DNA of 64,000 nucleotides from Paenibacillus silvestris (GTDB lineage Bacteria; Bacillota; Bacilli; Paenibacillales; NBRC-103111): the NCBI RefSeq assembly GCF_009882985.1, contig NZ_WTUZ01000017.1, positions 43,854 to 107,853 on the forward strand, given 5' to 3'. How positions within the stretch are numbered: the stretch's first letter is position 1; every line of letters begins with the position of its first letter. Below, piece by piece: positions 43,565-52,481 of this stretch. The notes beneath the pieces are model-generated. The model searched no databases. It was given only the letters and a program-made list of their open reading frames with translations, and was not told the origin of the DNA. A program made the translations under genes and the position numbers.

Positions 43565-44662
43565 ATGGGTTCTACTTTTTTGCAAGCGTTTAAGCTGAAA
43601 GCTCGAATTTGGCGGAGTATGCTGGGGAGACCAGGAGTAACTGGTATTGGTGTCGGCTTCGCTGACCCGAACAAACGTGCCAAAGGTGCAGCTATTATTT
43701 TATATACCGATAAAAAAATGTCTGCGGCAACAAAGTCCGGTTTGTATGAAATAACGGGTAAATGGAGCAAAGCATCATCCGTGCCTTTTCGAGTCATTAT
43801 GACCGGACAATTCAAGGAATCTTCCGCCTCTCCAACTCAAACGGGGCCTCGCGAGAGATGGCGTCCCATCCCTGGAGGTGTCGGTGTAGGAACTACGGTG
43901 CCAAGATCTGCTGGTGGAACCGGTGGGCTAATCGTCATTAAAAATAATACCCTTTTTATTTTGAGCAACGCTCACGTGCTGATTCCGGATAACACAACGG
44001 AGTTCCATAATACGATTCAGCCTGCTCCGGCAGATGGCGGTCGAACAGCCGATCAAATCGGTAGAGCTTTTCAATTCGTGCCACGAAGGACGACAAGCGC
44101 AAATTTTCAAGATTCCGCCATTGCTGTCGCGAACTCAAACAATTTGCTGAATCCAAGGTATTTGATTAACGAAAGCGGATCTCTGATCACAGTCCCCGGT
44201 CATTTGCTTTCTTACCGGGTAGGAATGACGTTCAAAAAAATGGGTAAAACAAGCGGCTTCGGAAGAGGTGTCGTAGAAGCGATCGGCGTGGAACGAATGG
44301 TGACAGGCAATCTAGGTACGCTGCTTTACCGCGACCAAACGGTTGTACGATTTACAGAAAATCGTTCCCGCCCGGGAGATTCAGGTTCCGTATGGCTCAA
44401 CGACAGCTCGGATCGACTGAATAATTATGCGGCTGCCGTCCATTTTGCCAGCCCTACCGACGGGAGCAGATCCGTCTGTTATCCGATAGAAAGAGCGATG
44501 AGAACCTATGGCACATTGGTCGCTATTCCTGCAGGTACAGCCCGATTCAAAGCCGGAGCCGTCGGTGGACGCGCACCGAGAAATAACTATACTTATGTTC
44601 GTCCACTTACAGTGAAACAATTGTCCCTCACTCCTGTCTTTAACGTTAGAAGGAAGAAATGA
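43565..44662 (+). CDS. Trypsin-fold serine peptidase-like protein, no signal peptide
   Basis: The ATG at 43565 lies 6 nt after AAAGGAAG and gives 365 residues; the earlier ATG at 43541 precedes the ribosome site. An N-terminal region (about 1-110, RPGVTGIGVGFADPNKRAKGAAIILYTDKK) resembles an inhibitory or propeptide-like beta domain. The peptidase part shows His in FILSNAHVL (about 142), Asp in NFQDSAIAV (about 192) and Ser in RPGDSGSVWL (about 277), a complete chymotrypsin triad. There is no secretion signal or membrane helix, so it would act in the cytosol or forespore, or leave by a non-classical route. Single gene with a terminator. Confidence 0.8.
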   Translation: MGSTFLQAFKLKARIWRSMLGRPGVTGIGVGFADPNKRAKGAAIILYTDKKMSAATKSGLYEITGKWSKASSVPFRVIMTGQFKESSASPTQTGPRERWRPIPGGVGVGTTVPRSAGGTGGLIVIKNNTLFILSNAHVLIPDNTTEFHNTIQPAPADGGRTADQIGRAFQFVPRRTTSANFQDSAIAVANSNNLLNPRYLINESGSLITVPGHLLSYRVGMTFKKMGKTSGFGRGVVEAIGVERMVTGNLGTLLYRDQTVVRFTENRSRPGDSGSVWLNDSSDRLNNYAAAVHFASPTDGSRSVCYPIERAMRTYGTLVAIPAGTARFKAGAVGGRAPRNNYTYVRPLTVKQLSLTPVFNVRRKK

Positions 44663-44699
44663 AAAAGATGACTTCTGTAATGAACAGGAGTCATCTTTT
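44663..44699 (+). terminator. Terminator of the peptidase gene
   Basis: AAAAGATGACTTCTGT pairs with ACAGGAGTCATCTTTT (one mismatch), 5-nt loop, directly after the stop. Confidence 0.88.
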
Positions 44700-44799
44700 C
44701 ATCTTGAACCCAAACCCAATATATGGTAGAGTACATTATTATTCTCAAAACACAAAATGATAGATTCATTTTTAGCTTACTAAATAGTGAAGGAGATCC

Positions 44800-45756
44800 A
44801 TGATAATGCTGAACATTCGCCAAATTCAACCCTATGAACTTGCAGCATTTGCCGCAATTGGCAATCATGCTGAGGAAGCAGTTCTGGTTCAGAGCTATTT
44901 GGAAAAAATGATTGGACTCGGTTCTATACGCCTGGAGTGGTGCTATGTCATAGAAGAAGACGGTCACCTGTGTGGACGCATCGCCTTCTGGACTATGCCA
45001 AAAGTAGGGAAACCGTTAGCGATGGTTTTGCTGGAGTTACCATGGGATCAAGAGAATTATATCTCCTTCGGTACTACGTTACTTGAGAAAACCCTACCAA
45101 TTATGAAGACGTATGGTGCTGTGAACATCGAACACGTGTTGGACACCCCTCCCGTTAACCCACAGTTTCAGCGACATGCTGAGAAACGGATGAATTTTCT
45201 TTCTCACTTGGGATTTCATGAAATTCGGGAAACCAAACGCTTTGAATGGCAGGTAGACCCTATATCCGCAACCGCTTCCACTCGTTCGTTATCGTTCCTT
45301 CCATTGTCAGAAGCTGGAGAGGATGCTTTTGTCGAGGCCATCATGAAGGTTTCCGCGCTAACGCTGGATCAACGAATTAATGATGAGCGCAATGAAGTAG
45401 GAGCAAGACAGCATGCTTCCGAGTTGTTTGAAGAACTGAAGGAGATGGAGTATGAACCAGACTGGTGGCAGCTTGCGTATGATGCAGCTGGACAGCTTGT
45501 AGGCTTTGTTATGCCGGCCAAAGCCCCCGCCTTCTCGACGATTGCCTATATCGGCGTCGTCCCAGAGCAGCGAGGGAAAGGTTATATCGATTCTCTCCTC
45601 AATCAAGGCACTTCCCTATTACTTGCGGCGGGTGAATCTTTGATTCGTGCAGATACAGATGTTAGTAATTTTCCGATGGCCCAAGCATTTTTACGGTCCG
45701 GGTACAAACAGTTTTCAACACGTAAAGAGTACAGCTTGAAGCTTGATGATCATTAG
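44800..45756 (+). CDS. Two-domain GNAT N-acetyltransferase
   Basis: The 318-residue protein seems to be a tandem GNAT. The first half (about 1-155) is degenerate. The second (about 160-318) has the acetyl-CoA loop IAYIGVVPEQRGKGYIDSLLNQGTSLL (about 245-270; R-G-K-G-Y) and motif B near FPMAQAFLRSGYKQF. AAGGAG precedes the ATG at 44800 by 4 nt and the ATG at 44806 by 10 nt, so the start is uncertain by two codons. Substrate unknown. The gene is flanked by terminators on both sides, so it is monocistronic. Confidence 0.83.
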   Translation: MIMLNIRQIQPYELAAFAAIGNHAEEAVLVQSYLEKMIGLGSIRLEWCYVIEEDGHLCGRIAFWTMPKVGKPLAMVLLELPWDQENYISFGTTLLEKTLPIMKTYGAVNIEHVLDTPPVNPQFQRHAEKRMNFLSHLGFHEIRETKRFEWQVDPISATASTRSLSFLPLSEAGEDAFVEAIMKVSALTLDQRINDERNEVGARQHASELFEELKEMEYEPDWWQLAYDAAGQLVGFVMPAKAPAFSTIAYIGVVPEQRGKGYIDSLLNQGTSLLLAAGESLIRADTDVSNFPMAQAFLRSGYKQFSTRKEYSLKLDDH

Positions 45757-45769
45757 TAGATTTGCATTG

Positions 45770-45806
45770 AGAAGGCTGCCGACAAATGAGCGTCGGCAGC
45801 CCTCTT
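45770..45806. terminator. Bidirectional terminator between GNAT and FAD oxidoreductase genes
   Basis: The stem AGAAGGCTGCCGAC/GTCGGCAGCCCTCTT has an 8-nt loop and T-rich flank. Confidence 0.88.
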
Positions 45807-45819
45807 ATGTTTTGTTTGG

Positions 45820-47400
45820 TTAAACAGCCCCAATTTCAGGCCACGCGAGTTCGATGCCATTCGCCGTCAGTAAAGCTTGAAGTTCTTTGAGCTTTACTGC
45901 GTCAGCGCGAACCATACTTGGGGTCATCCCTTCGTTCAAACAGAAAGCAGCTGTATAGCCTGCGGACTCCCCGATATTCCATTCAACGGGATGCAGTCTG
46001 TAGCAACCATTGGTAATATGGGTTGTTCCTATATTTTTGCAGGCAGCTAGCAAGTTCGTAACCTGTTTGGGAATCAGACTCCCTAATGGAATTTGAAAAG
46101 GCAACGATGAAATATCGAGGAAATTCCGTCCGCTCATACTCGGATGCAAGTCGATCCGGTAACATCCGATGCCTACGCTGTCCGGGAACTCTACCGCTCC
46201 TTGATCACCTCGTATGGCTGTGCTTACATGCTGTTCCATAATCGTGAACTCCGCTTTGATCCTACGCGATTCCCGTATATACGGCGCTTGGGCCATGCCA
46301 TCAGCAGTCCCAACGACGTCCGGACGCAGCCTCAGCCCCGGATAGCCTACTCCCCCGTCAGGCCGAGGAGCTTCTGTCTGCAGCCAGTATAACAAAGAAA
46401 AGCTCAGTTGTTTCGCTTGATGAAGATGCTTTTCGGCCAACTGTTCTGGTACATCGTAAACATTGCCAAGAAAGTAATCATTCTGCGCCCAATTGACTAA
46501 CGAAATATCTGACGAATATGTCCCAGCTGCGAAATTCGCTCTATCCACTATCCGGCGATAGATAAACAAAGGATATTTATCCGTACCGGGAAATAACGTT
46601 TCTTCTGTTGGTTCCAGCGTCTTCGGATCGGGCGAAACCCAATTCAACTGCGGATTCGGCCAAAATGGTGCTTGAAAAGAGCGCCAGAACTCGTAATCCT
46701 TGGGTTTATCAATGACATGATTCTCACCTTCGTTGTAATCCATTGCAAAGCAATAAGTAAAAGCCTGTATATCATGAGGATCAGGGGGACCCTCCAAGGC
46801 ATGAGGTTCATTAGTTTCTGATTTTGATTCTGCCCCTATTACGTATTCGACATCCGCAAGTGGCAAGACATCCCCGCATTCTGTTGCATCAAGAAAATAA
46901 GAGGCGTAAACAGTCAGCTTTTCTCCGTTTTCGCGTTTGATAGTAACTGCTTGAATCTCGTTTCCATGTCTATGCGCCTTTACGATTTTACTACGTGTGT
47001 GGATGGTAAGTTTCCTGCTGTTAATGAACGGAGCGAGCATTTGCTGCAATACGGCATGTGTTACGCGTGGTTCAGCGCATAGCCGGCTTACCCCACCATT
47101 TCCTGGATTCAAATAATAGGCCGAGCGCCCATACTCTGATAGCGGATAGTGTTCATGGTAGTATTCTCTGACCTCGTCGCGGAACTTGCGGTAGCTTCGC
47201 GTACAGCCGAATTGCTCAATCCATTTATGCTCGTCAGGCGGCACTGCCTGGCTCGTCAACTGACCGCCAATCCAGTCGTATTCATCGGTCATGTACACAT
47301 TTTTCCCCATCCTACACGCGGCTAGAGCTGCAGCGCACCCTCCTACTCCTCCGCCTATAATTGCAACATCTGTGTGCAGATCTCTTTGCAAATTCACCAT
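45820..47400 (-). CDS. FAD-dependent oxidoreductase (FAD_oxidored family)
   Basis: The 526-residue protein starts with a dinucleotide fold TDVAIIGGGVGGCAAALAACRMGKNVYMTDEYDWIGGQ (GxGxxG at about 15-20, acidic residue closing strand 2). YFLDATECGDVLPLADVEYVIGAES near 165-190 is typical of the FAD_oxidored group, which includes proteins often found in sugar-catabolic regions. No signal peptide or Cys-pair ferredoxin sites. GGAGG lies 10 nt before the ATG. It is transcribed alone between terminators. The electron donor is unknown. Confidence 0.87.
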   Translation of the reverse strand: MVNLQRDLHTDVAIIGGGVGGCAAALAACRMGKNVYMTDEYDWIGGQLTSQAVPPDEHKWIEQFGCTRSYRKFRDEVREYYHEHYPLSEYGRSAYYLNPGNGGVSRLCAEPRVTHAVLQQMLAPFINSRKLTIHTRSKIVKAHRHGNEIQAVTIKRENGEKLTVYASYFLDATECGDVLPLADVEYVIGAESKSETNEPHALEGPPDPHDIQAFTYCFAMDYNEGENHVIDKPKDYEFWRSFQAPFWPNPQLNWVSPDPKTLEPTEETLFPGTDKYPLFIYRRIVDRANFAAGTYSSDISLVNWAQNDYFLGNVYDVPEQLAEKHLHQAKQLSFSLLYWLQTEAPRPDGGVGYPGLRLRPDVVGTADGMAQAPYIRESRRIKAEFTIMEQHVSTAIRGDQGAVEFPDSVGIGCYRIDLHPSMSGRNFLDISSLPFQIPLGSLIPKQVTNLLAACKNIGTTHITNGCYRLHPVEWNIGESAGYTAAFCLNEGMTPSMVRADAVKLKELQALLTANGIELAWPEIGAV

Positions 47401-47493
47401 TCACCAATTACCTCCTTCATCCACATTAGTAAATTAAAGCCTATTCAATAGACGAAAGGCATCTTGTGAAAGTTGCAAAATTATAGTCAAATG

Positions 47494-47526
47494 AAAAAGC
47501 CTCGGAGATTTTCCCCCGAGGCTTTC
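47494..47526 (-). terminator. Terminator of the DUF1801-ArsR-SRPBCC operon
   Basis: AAAGCCTCGG/CCGAGGCTTT stem, T/A-rich on the minus-strand side; 4 nt past the SRPBCC stop. Confidence 0.85.
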
Positions 47527-47529
47527 GTC

Positions 47530-48048
47530 TTACTGCTTTATATCTGCTTCCTGTTGACTAGCTAGGTAATTGGCTAGTTGCTCGAACGTGCCTTCGAACC
47601 CTTGGCCAACCATTGGTGCCATCGCGTCGAATGCTTCCTGTTCCTCTGTAGAAGCATTGATCGGTCCGCCTTGCAGTGTCAAAACCGTCGTTCCCTCGTT
47701 TTCTTCGAGCGTTAATATATTCAGAATCTCAAGCGGCCAATTCGGATTGAACGGAGCGCGAACGATGTTTCCTTCTTCATCGGAAAAAGATTGAACCCAT
47801 ACCAGTCTCTCTGGCGCTTGTACTTCCTGGTAAACAAACTTGCCCCACATGGCATGCTGCCCATCTGGAGACTTCTGACAACCAAGGAACATACCACCTG
47901 GACGGACATCCATCTTTGCCACTTCAAGCGAGAAACCCTTGGGTCCCCACCAATTGCCAAAATGCGTCGGATCAGTCCACACCTTAAATACCAGTTCTCG
48001 AGGGGCATTAAATTCACGTTTTAGTAAAAGTCCTTGATGGTTGCTCAT
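47530..48048 (-). CDS. SRPBCC (AHSA1-like) domain protein
   Basis: This 172-residue START/SRPBCC protein opens LLLKREFNAPRELVFKVWTDPTHFGNWWGPKGF, the classic AHSA1 (Aha1-like) start, and continues with PGGMFLGCQ, GKFVYQEVQAPERLVWVQSF and a C-terminal helix GFEGTFEQLANYLASQ. It forms a deep hydrophobic pocket and binds lipids or small aromatics in relatives. The start codon overlaps the ArsR stop by one base and GGAGG lies 7 nt upstream. ArsR-SRPBCC pairs are a common operon type. Confidence 0.9.
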   Translation of the reverse strand: MSNHQGLLLKREFNAPRELVFKVWTDPTHFGNWWGPKGFSLEVAKMDVRPGGMFLGCQKSPDGQHAMWGKFVYQEVQAPERLVWVQSFSDEEGNIVRAPFNPNWPLEILNILTLEENEGTTVLTLQGGPINASTEEQEAFDAMAPMVGQGFEGTFEQLANYLASQQEADIKQ

Positions 48049-48392
48049 TAGATTTCCTCCTTGGGATTCAGGGACGAACCTGATCTTTTCAAATGATTGA
48101 GATAATCGGAAAGACGGTCAAAACGTTCTTCCCACATACCGCGAAACGATTCGAGCCATTCATCCATTTCCATCAAAGGTTCCGTACGCAGTCGGTAGAT
48201 CCGCCGGTTGGCGTCCGCTCGTACTTCGACAAGACCTGCTTCACTTAAGATTTTCAAATGTTTGGATACCTGGGGCTGACGAAGGCACAACCGATCCGCA
48301 ATCTCCCCGACCGTAAGTGGACCTACGCGCAACAGTTCGATCATCTGTAATCGGTTGGGTTCCGCGAGCGCGTTCAAAGTTGTTGTATTCAT
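48048..48392 (-). CDS. ArsR/SmtB-type transcriptional regulator
   Basis: This 114-residue winged-helix protein has LNALAEPNRLQMIELLRVGPLTVGEIADRLCLRQPQVSKHLKILSEAGLVEVRADANRRIYRL (about 5-68), typical of ArsR-family repressors, without the CxC metal motif; it has a single Cys. The C-terminal LMEMDEWLESFRGMWEERFDRLSDYL belongs to the SRPBCC-associated subtype that is not metal-responsive. It is in the middle of the operon and probably autoregulated. Confidence 0.9.
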   Translation of the reverse strand: MNTTTLNALAEPNRLQMIELLRVGPLTVGEIADRLCLRQPQVSKHLKILSEAGLVEVRADANRRIYRLRTEPLMEMDEWLESFRGMWEERFDRLSDYLNHLKRSGSSLNPKEEI

Positions 48393-48414
48393 AGGCCCCT
48401 CCCGATGATTACTT

Positions 48415-48750
48415 TTACAGTGTGCTGGAAGCTTGCTTCAAAAGGCCGGACAGCAGAGCAAGATCTGGCGTGTCGCCTTCCCGCAATTTGATCCACTTCC
48501 GTTCGGCGGGCCCTTCGAAACCTTTCGGAAAGTCGATGCCGTTTGCATTCATGATCATGAATGCAATGGCGTCCTTTGAAGGTGAAATAACCGCTGCATA
48601 ATGTCCATTTTTCAGAAAATGTGGTTTCTTGTATTGAATGCGTTCTTCAGCTTCCAGAATCGTCTCATGAATCATGTCCCTTAGGGTCGAACTGATACCA
48701 CCCTGCCATTCTGGCAGATTTTCAATGTAAGTCGTAACTTCCTGATTCAT
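48415..48750 (-). CDS. DUF1801 domain protein
   Basis: This 111-residue small cytosolic protein has the DUF1801 (YdhG-like) pattern: VTTYIENLPEWQGGISSTLRDMIHETILEAEERIQYKKPHFLKNGHYAAVISPSKDAIAFMIMNANGIDFPKGF. GGAGG lies 7 nt before the ATG. It is the first gene of the DUF1801-ArsR-SRPBCC operon, a neighbourhood seen often in Firmicutes. Function unknown; the fold resembles frataxin-type or YdhG-like iron-related proteins, but no ligands are assignable. Confidence 0.87.
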   Translation of the reverse strand: MNQEVTTYIENLPEWQGGISSTLRDMIHETILEAEERIQYKKPHFLKNGHYAAVISPSKDAIAFMIMNANGIDFPKGFEGPAERKWIKLREGDTPDLALLSGLLKQASSTL

Positions 48751-48858
48751 TTTCTTTCCTCCTATTTGAATGGATCATTGCTTATAAAGAAATATACCAT
48801 TTATGGAATATTCCCGTCAAGGAATATTTAATCCGAACTGAACTACTCCCGCCCGCAA

Positions 48859-48895
48859 CAAAAAGAGGCTGTTCTAATAATAGAACAGCCTCTTT
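48859..48895 (-). terminator. thrS terminator
   Basis: AAAGAGGCTGTTCTA/TAGAACAGCCTCTTT, perfect 15-bp stem, T-rich on the minus side, 10 nt beyond the thrS stop. Confidence 0.92.
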
Positions 48896-48904
48896 CACCG
48901 GACA

Positions 48905-50824
48905 TCAACCTATTCTTTTGGCAACAATTTCTTCACTCATTTGCTCAATAATCGCTGCAACACTTCTTGCACCAAGATCCCCTTCACCCCGTTTTCTTAC
49001 AGACACACTTTCTGAATTTTTCTCGTTCTCACCGAGAACGAGCATATACGGAATTTTTTCGAGCTGGGCTTCACGAATTTTATACCCGAGTTTTTCATTC
49101 CTCACATCTACTTCGACACGAATCCCAGCTCTTTCAAGCGATTTTTTCACTTGAAAGGCATAGTCTAGATAGTTCTCCGAAACTGGCAATAATTTTGCCT
49201 GGACTGGCGCAAGCCATAGCGGGAAAGATCCTGCAAAATGTTCAGTTAAAATGCCGATAAAGCGCTCAATCGATCCATAAAGAGCACGATGTATCACGAC
49301 AGGGCGGTGCTTCTGATTATCCTCTCCGATGTAAGAAAGATCAAATTTTTCAGGCATCTGAAAATCCAGTTGAATCGTCCCACACTGCCAGTTCCGTTTA
49401 AGTGCATCCAAAATGTGGAAATCGATCTTAGGTCCATAAAATGCACCATCGCCTTCATTGACATCATAACGAATACCGAGTTTGTCCAAGACATTTCTCA
49501 ATGACTGTTCGGCCAGGTTCCATAGTTCCTCTGAACCCATCGAATCTTCTGGCCGAGTGGATAACTCGACTTTGTATTCGAAACCAAGAACTTGATATAC
49601 GTGGTCAATCAGGGAAATGACACGGCTAATTTCATCCTCAATTTGTTCGGGTAATACGAAAAGGTGTGCATCGTCCTGGCAGAATGTACGGACCCGCATC
49701 ATCCCATTAAGCGCTCCTGAAAGCTCGTGGCGGTGCACTTGGCCAAATTCGGAAATACGGATAGGTAATTCCCGATAGGAATGTAAGCTATTTTTAAAAA
49801 TAAGCATGTGTCCTGGGCAGTTCATTGGTTTAAGCGCATACTTTGTTTCGTCCACATTGGTGAAGTACATGTTATCCTTGTAATGATCCCAATGTCCCGA
49901 TTGCTCCCAAACCCGATTATTCATCATAAGTGGTGAACGCACTTCATCGTAGTCGCGCTGTCTCTGTAACTCACGCGCAAAGTTCTCAAGCTCAGTACGA
50001 ATGGCCATCCCTTTCGGAAGAAAGAATGGCATTCCTGGCGCTTCTTCAGAGAACATGAACAATTCAAGCTCTTTGCCAAGTTTGCGGTGATCACGCTTCT
50101 TGGCCTCTTCAAGAACATGCAAATGTTCTTCAAGCTGCGCCTTTTTCGGGAATGAAGTCCCATAAATACGCTGCAACACCTTATTATTGGAATCTCCACG
50201 CCAGTAGGCTCCCGCCACGTTCATCAACTTAAACGCCTTTATACGGCCAGTAGACGGAAGATGCGGTCCTCGACACAGGTCGAAAAACTCACCCTGATCA
50301 TAAATGGTAATGACGGCGTCATCTGCTAGATCTCTAATAAGCTCTAATTTTAACGGATCTTCGAGCGCTTCGAATGTCTTAATTGCTTCTGTACGGCTGA
50401 CAACGCGGCGGATAATCGGCAAGTTCTCTTGAATAACGTTTTCCATCTCTTTTTCAATAGCAACAAGATCATCTATAGACAGTGGTTTTTCTATGTCGAT
50501 ATCATAATAAAATCCATCTTCGATAACCGGTCCAATTCCGAGCTTTACTGCTTTATCCCCATATATGCGTTTAATTGCTTGAGCCATTACATGTGCTGTA
50601 CTGTGTCTGTATATCTCAAGGCCCTCTTTACTTTCAAGAGTAACAACTTCAATATGACTATTAGGCTCTATCGGTTGATTAAGATCAACGAGTTTGCCAT
50701 TGAGCTTTCCAGCTACTGCGTTTTTCTTCAAACCAGTACGAATAGATACTGCCACTTGTTCGATTGTCGTGCCTGCGGGATACCTCCTAATTGTTCCGTC
50801 TGGCAGTGTTACATTGATCTCCAT
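48905..50824 (-). CDS. thrS: Threonyl-tRNA synthetase
   Basis: The 639-residue protein has all class II ThrRS parts: TGS domain (1-62, MEINVTLPDGTIRRYPAGTT), the editing domain (about 65-240, with EIYRHSTAHVMAQAIKRIYG and HxxxH / CxxxxH motifs, GPHLPSTGRIKAFKL), the catalytic core (motif 1 near 285, motif 2 MRVRTFCQDDAHLF, zinc ligands in MNCPGHMLIF, QVHRHELSGAL and VIHRALYGS) and the anticodon-binding domain (about 535-639). It charges tRNA-Thr in the cytosol. GGAGG lies 7 nt before the ATG. A T-box element precedes it. Confidence 0.98.
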   Translation of the reverse strand: MEINVTLPDGTIRRYPAGTTIEQVAVSIRTGLKKNAVAGKLNGKLVDLNQPIEPNSHIEVVTLESKEGLEIYRHSTAHVMAQAIKRIYGDKAVKLGIGPVIEDGFYYDIDIEKPLSIDDLVAIEKEMENVIQENLPIIRRVVSRTEAIKTFEALEDPLKLELIRDLADDAVITIYDQGEFFDLCRGPHLPSTGRIKAFKLMNVAGAYWRGDSNNKVLQRIYGTSFPKKAQLEEHLHVLEEAKKRDHRKLGKELELFMFSEEAPGMPFFLPKGMAIRTELENFARELQRQRDYDEVRSPLMMNNRVWEQSGHWDHYKDNMYFTNVDETKYALKPMNCPGHMLIFKNSLHSYRELPIRISEFGQVHRHELSGALNGMMRVRTFCQDDAHLFVLPEQIEDEISRVISLIDHVYQVLGFEYKVELSTRPEDSMGSEELWNLAEQSLRNVLDKLGIRYDVNEGDGAFYGPKIDFHILDALKRNWQCGTIQLDFQMPEKFDLSYIGEDNQKHRPVVIHRALYGSIERFIGILTEHFAGSFPLWLAPVQAKLLPVSENYLDYAFQVKKSLERAGIRVEVDVRNEKLGYKIREAQLEKIPYMLVLGENEKNSESVSVRKRGEGDLGARSVAAIIEQMSEEIVAKRIG

Positions 50825-50867
50825 GATTTAACCTCCATTTCTCTTTTTCTATATGTTTGAACGCAAA

Positions 50868-51145
50868 AAAACGCATCTCTTCCACAAAGGGACGAGTGCG
50901 TTCAGCTCGTGGTTCCACCCTAATTTGACCTACATGTACGTTCTTTGGCTATTCACCAAATTAGCAGATGCAGGGTCCTTATTAGTATCCGGTATCGAGG
51001 ATAAGACGGTGACGCTTACTGCCGCGAAAAGCAGATCGACGGGTTCAACGACACGGCTACAAAGGGGTAATTTCGCAACCGGTTACTGGAGAAGCTTTCA
51101 GCCTAAACTTCTCTCTCTGGACAGTTCGTGAAGGAAATCATGTCT
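50868..51145 (-). promoter_or_regulatory. T-box leader of thrS
   Basis: On the minus strand the T-box core AGGGTGGAACCACG lies at 50908-50921, followed by a terminator stem (GAACGCACTC... pairing with ...GATGCGTTTTTTT, about 50868-50903). Upstream bases 51000-51145 show Stem I landmarks (AGAGAG, GCTGAAAGC). A threonine codon ACC at 51066-51068 in GCGAAATTACCCCTTTG is at the usual specifier position. Uncharged tRNA-Thr should favour read-through. Boundaries approximate; Stem I helices not fully traced. Confidence 0.9.
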
Positions 51146-51178
51146 TTGGTCAATGCCTTATATGTGCTTACTGGTATA

Positions 51179-51208
51179 ATGTTACCTAATAGTGTTCATG
51201 AAAGTCAA
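51179..51208 (-). promoter_or_regulatory. Promoter of the T-box-thrS transcript
   Basis: Minus-strand TTGACT (51203-51208), an 18-nt spacer and TAACAT (51179-51184), about 40 nt before the first T-box helix. Confidence 0.55.
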
Positions 51209-51284
51209 AGGAAAGAATTATTATATAAGACTATAAAACAATCCACGGAAACCTGATTACGGCCAAATTTTAACCATCGGTACT

Positions 51285-52367
51285 TCAACGTTTTCCGGTT
51301 TGAATGAAGTGGTCAAAGAAAGTGCGAAGTGGGTTTTTCTCGCCAGTTGGTGACTGGAATCGTTCCTGAATAGCGCGAAAATCAGTATTGTCACTGATTT
51401 GGTCAATTCCACCTAACCTAAAGGCAGCAAGTTTGCGTAGTGATGAATCCTGTATCTTAGAAATCAATGCTTCTGCAAAACGATTGCCATCGATTACCGA
51501 AAACGGTCGATCGAAGAAGAACTTTACCTTCGCTTCAATGGGTTCGGTCACTTGCAGTTCGTTATGCTTCTGTGCGACGATTTGATACGTTGTCGATAGT
51601 GCTTGCTCTCGCTCTTGCCACTCTTTTGCATCTTGTGCTGCTTTTAGATAAGGCAATAACTCGTTTGCACAAGTAAGTTGTCGGAAAGCGCTGCCAAACC
51701 ATTTGGGATAAGGGGCATAGCGTCGTTCCATTAGGAAGCAAAGACTCATGACGTCCCTAATGAGTCGAGAAGCAATAAGACCTGCTCCCAGTTCATCCCC
51801 CACGAAACCTGCTCGGGGCATCAGATGCTCTTCCTGTGCGATACGGTTCCATATTGAAGCCATCAGAAAAAGCCATACGTCCTGCGGATAATAACGCAAG
51901 TGATCCCGAACGACTGTCAGCTCACCGATATCATCCCGGAAGACGGTTCCACTTGTAAGTTCTGCCAACGTCTGAGAAGGGATAGTCAGCCAATCAAGCG
52001 GATCCAATCCCTCGAGTAATCTAACGGGAGAGAGTCCCAATCGTCTGCCGTAATAAATGCTAACTGTGGTAACAAGCGTTTGATCGACTTTAAGCGAAAA
52101 ACCATTAAACGTTGAAGGGGCAGCCATAAGGAGTGCTTCAATAATCGCATCACTTAGAGAAACGTCATCTTCTCGCAGGAATATCTGCACACGCGGCCCC
52201 CAATCGTGGTCGCGTGACATGGGTGTATCGAAACCCAGAACTTCACTACCTGGGCCAACAATCGCTGATGCATACGATAATGCGGGCATGGCAGTCGAAA
52301 GACGAGGTACAATATAGTCTTCATAAAACTTTTGACTTAACTGAATTCCAGTAACATGGTCGCTCAC
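51285..52367 (-). CDS. DUF4037 nucleotidyltransferase-fold protein
   Basis: This 360-residue protein opens like the family: GIQLSQKFYEDYIVPRLSTAMPALSYASAIVGPGSEVLGFDTPMSRDHDWGPRVQIFL. The GxGS plus DxD (HDW preceded by Asp) pattern near residues 40-57 is a minimal nucleotidyltransferase motif. The rest is helical. The GTG start has GGAG 9 nt upstream. Relatives are linked to nucleotidyltransferase-like aminoglycoside or tRNA-acting enzymes, but the reaction is unknown. Single gene. Confidence 0.83.
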   Translation of the reverse strand: MSDHVTGIQLSQKFYEDYIVPRLSTAMPALSYASAIVGPGSEVLGFDTPMSRDHDWGPRVQIFLREDDVSLSDAIIEALLMAAPSTFNGFSLKVDQTLVTTVSIYYGRRLGLSPVRLLEGLDPLDWLTIPSQTLAELTSGTVFRDDIGELTVVRDHLRYYPQDVWLFLMASIWNRIAQEEHLMPRAGFVGDELGAGLIASRLIRDVMSLCFLMERRYAPYPKWFGSAFRQLTCANELLPYLKAAQDAKEWQEREQALSTTYQIVAQKHNELQVTEPIEAKVKFFFDRPFSVIDGNRFAEALISKIQDSSLRKLAAFRLGGIDQISDNTDFRAIQERFQSPTGEKNPLRTFFDHFIQTGKR

Positions 52368-52481
52368 GATTTGAATCTCCTCTCAGCAAGTGGTTTCCAG
52401 AAAATGTATGAATCCGACCGCATCACGTACGATTAGCGTAATGGCTCGCCGTAAAACACATGAAAATGAAGATGTCGTCAT

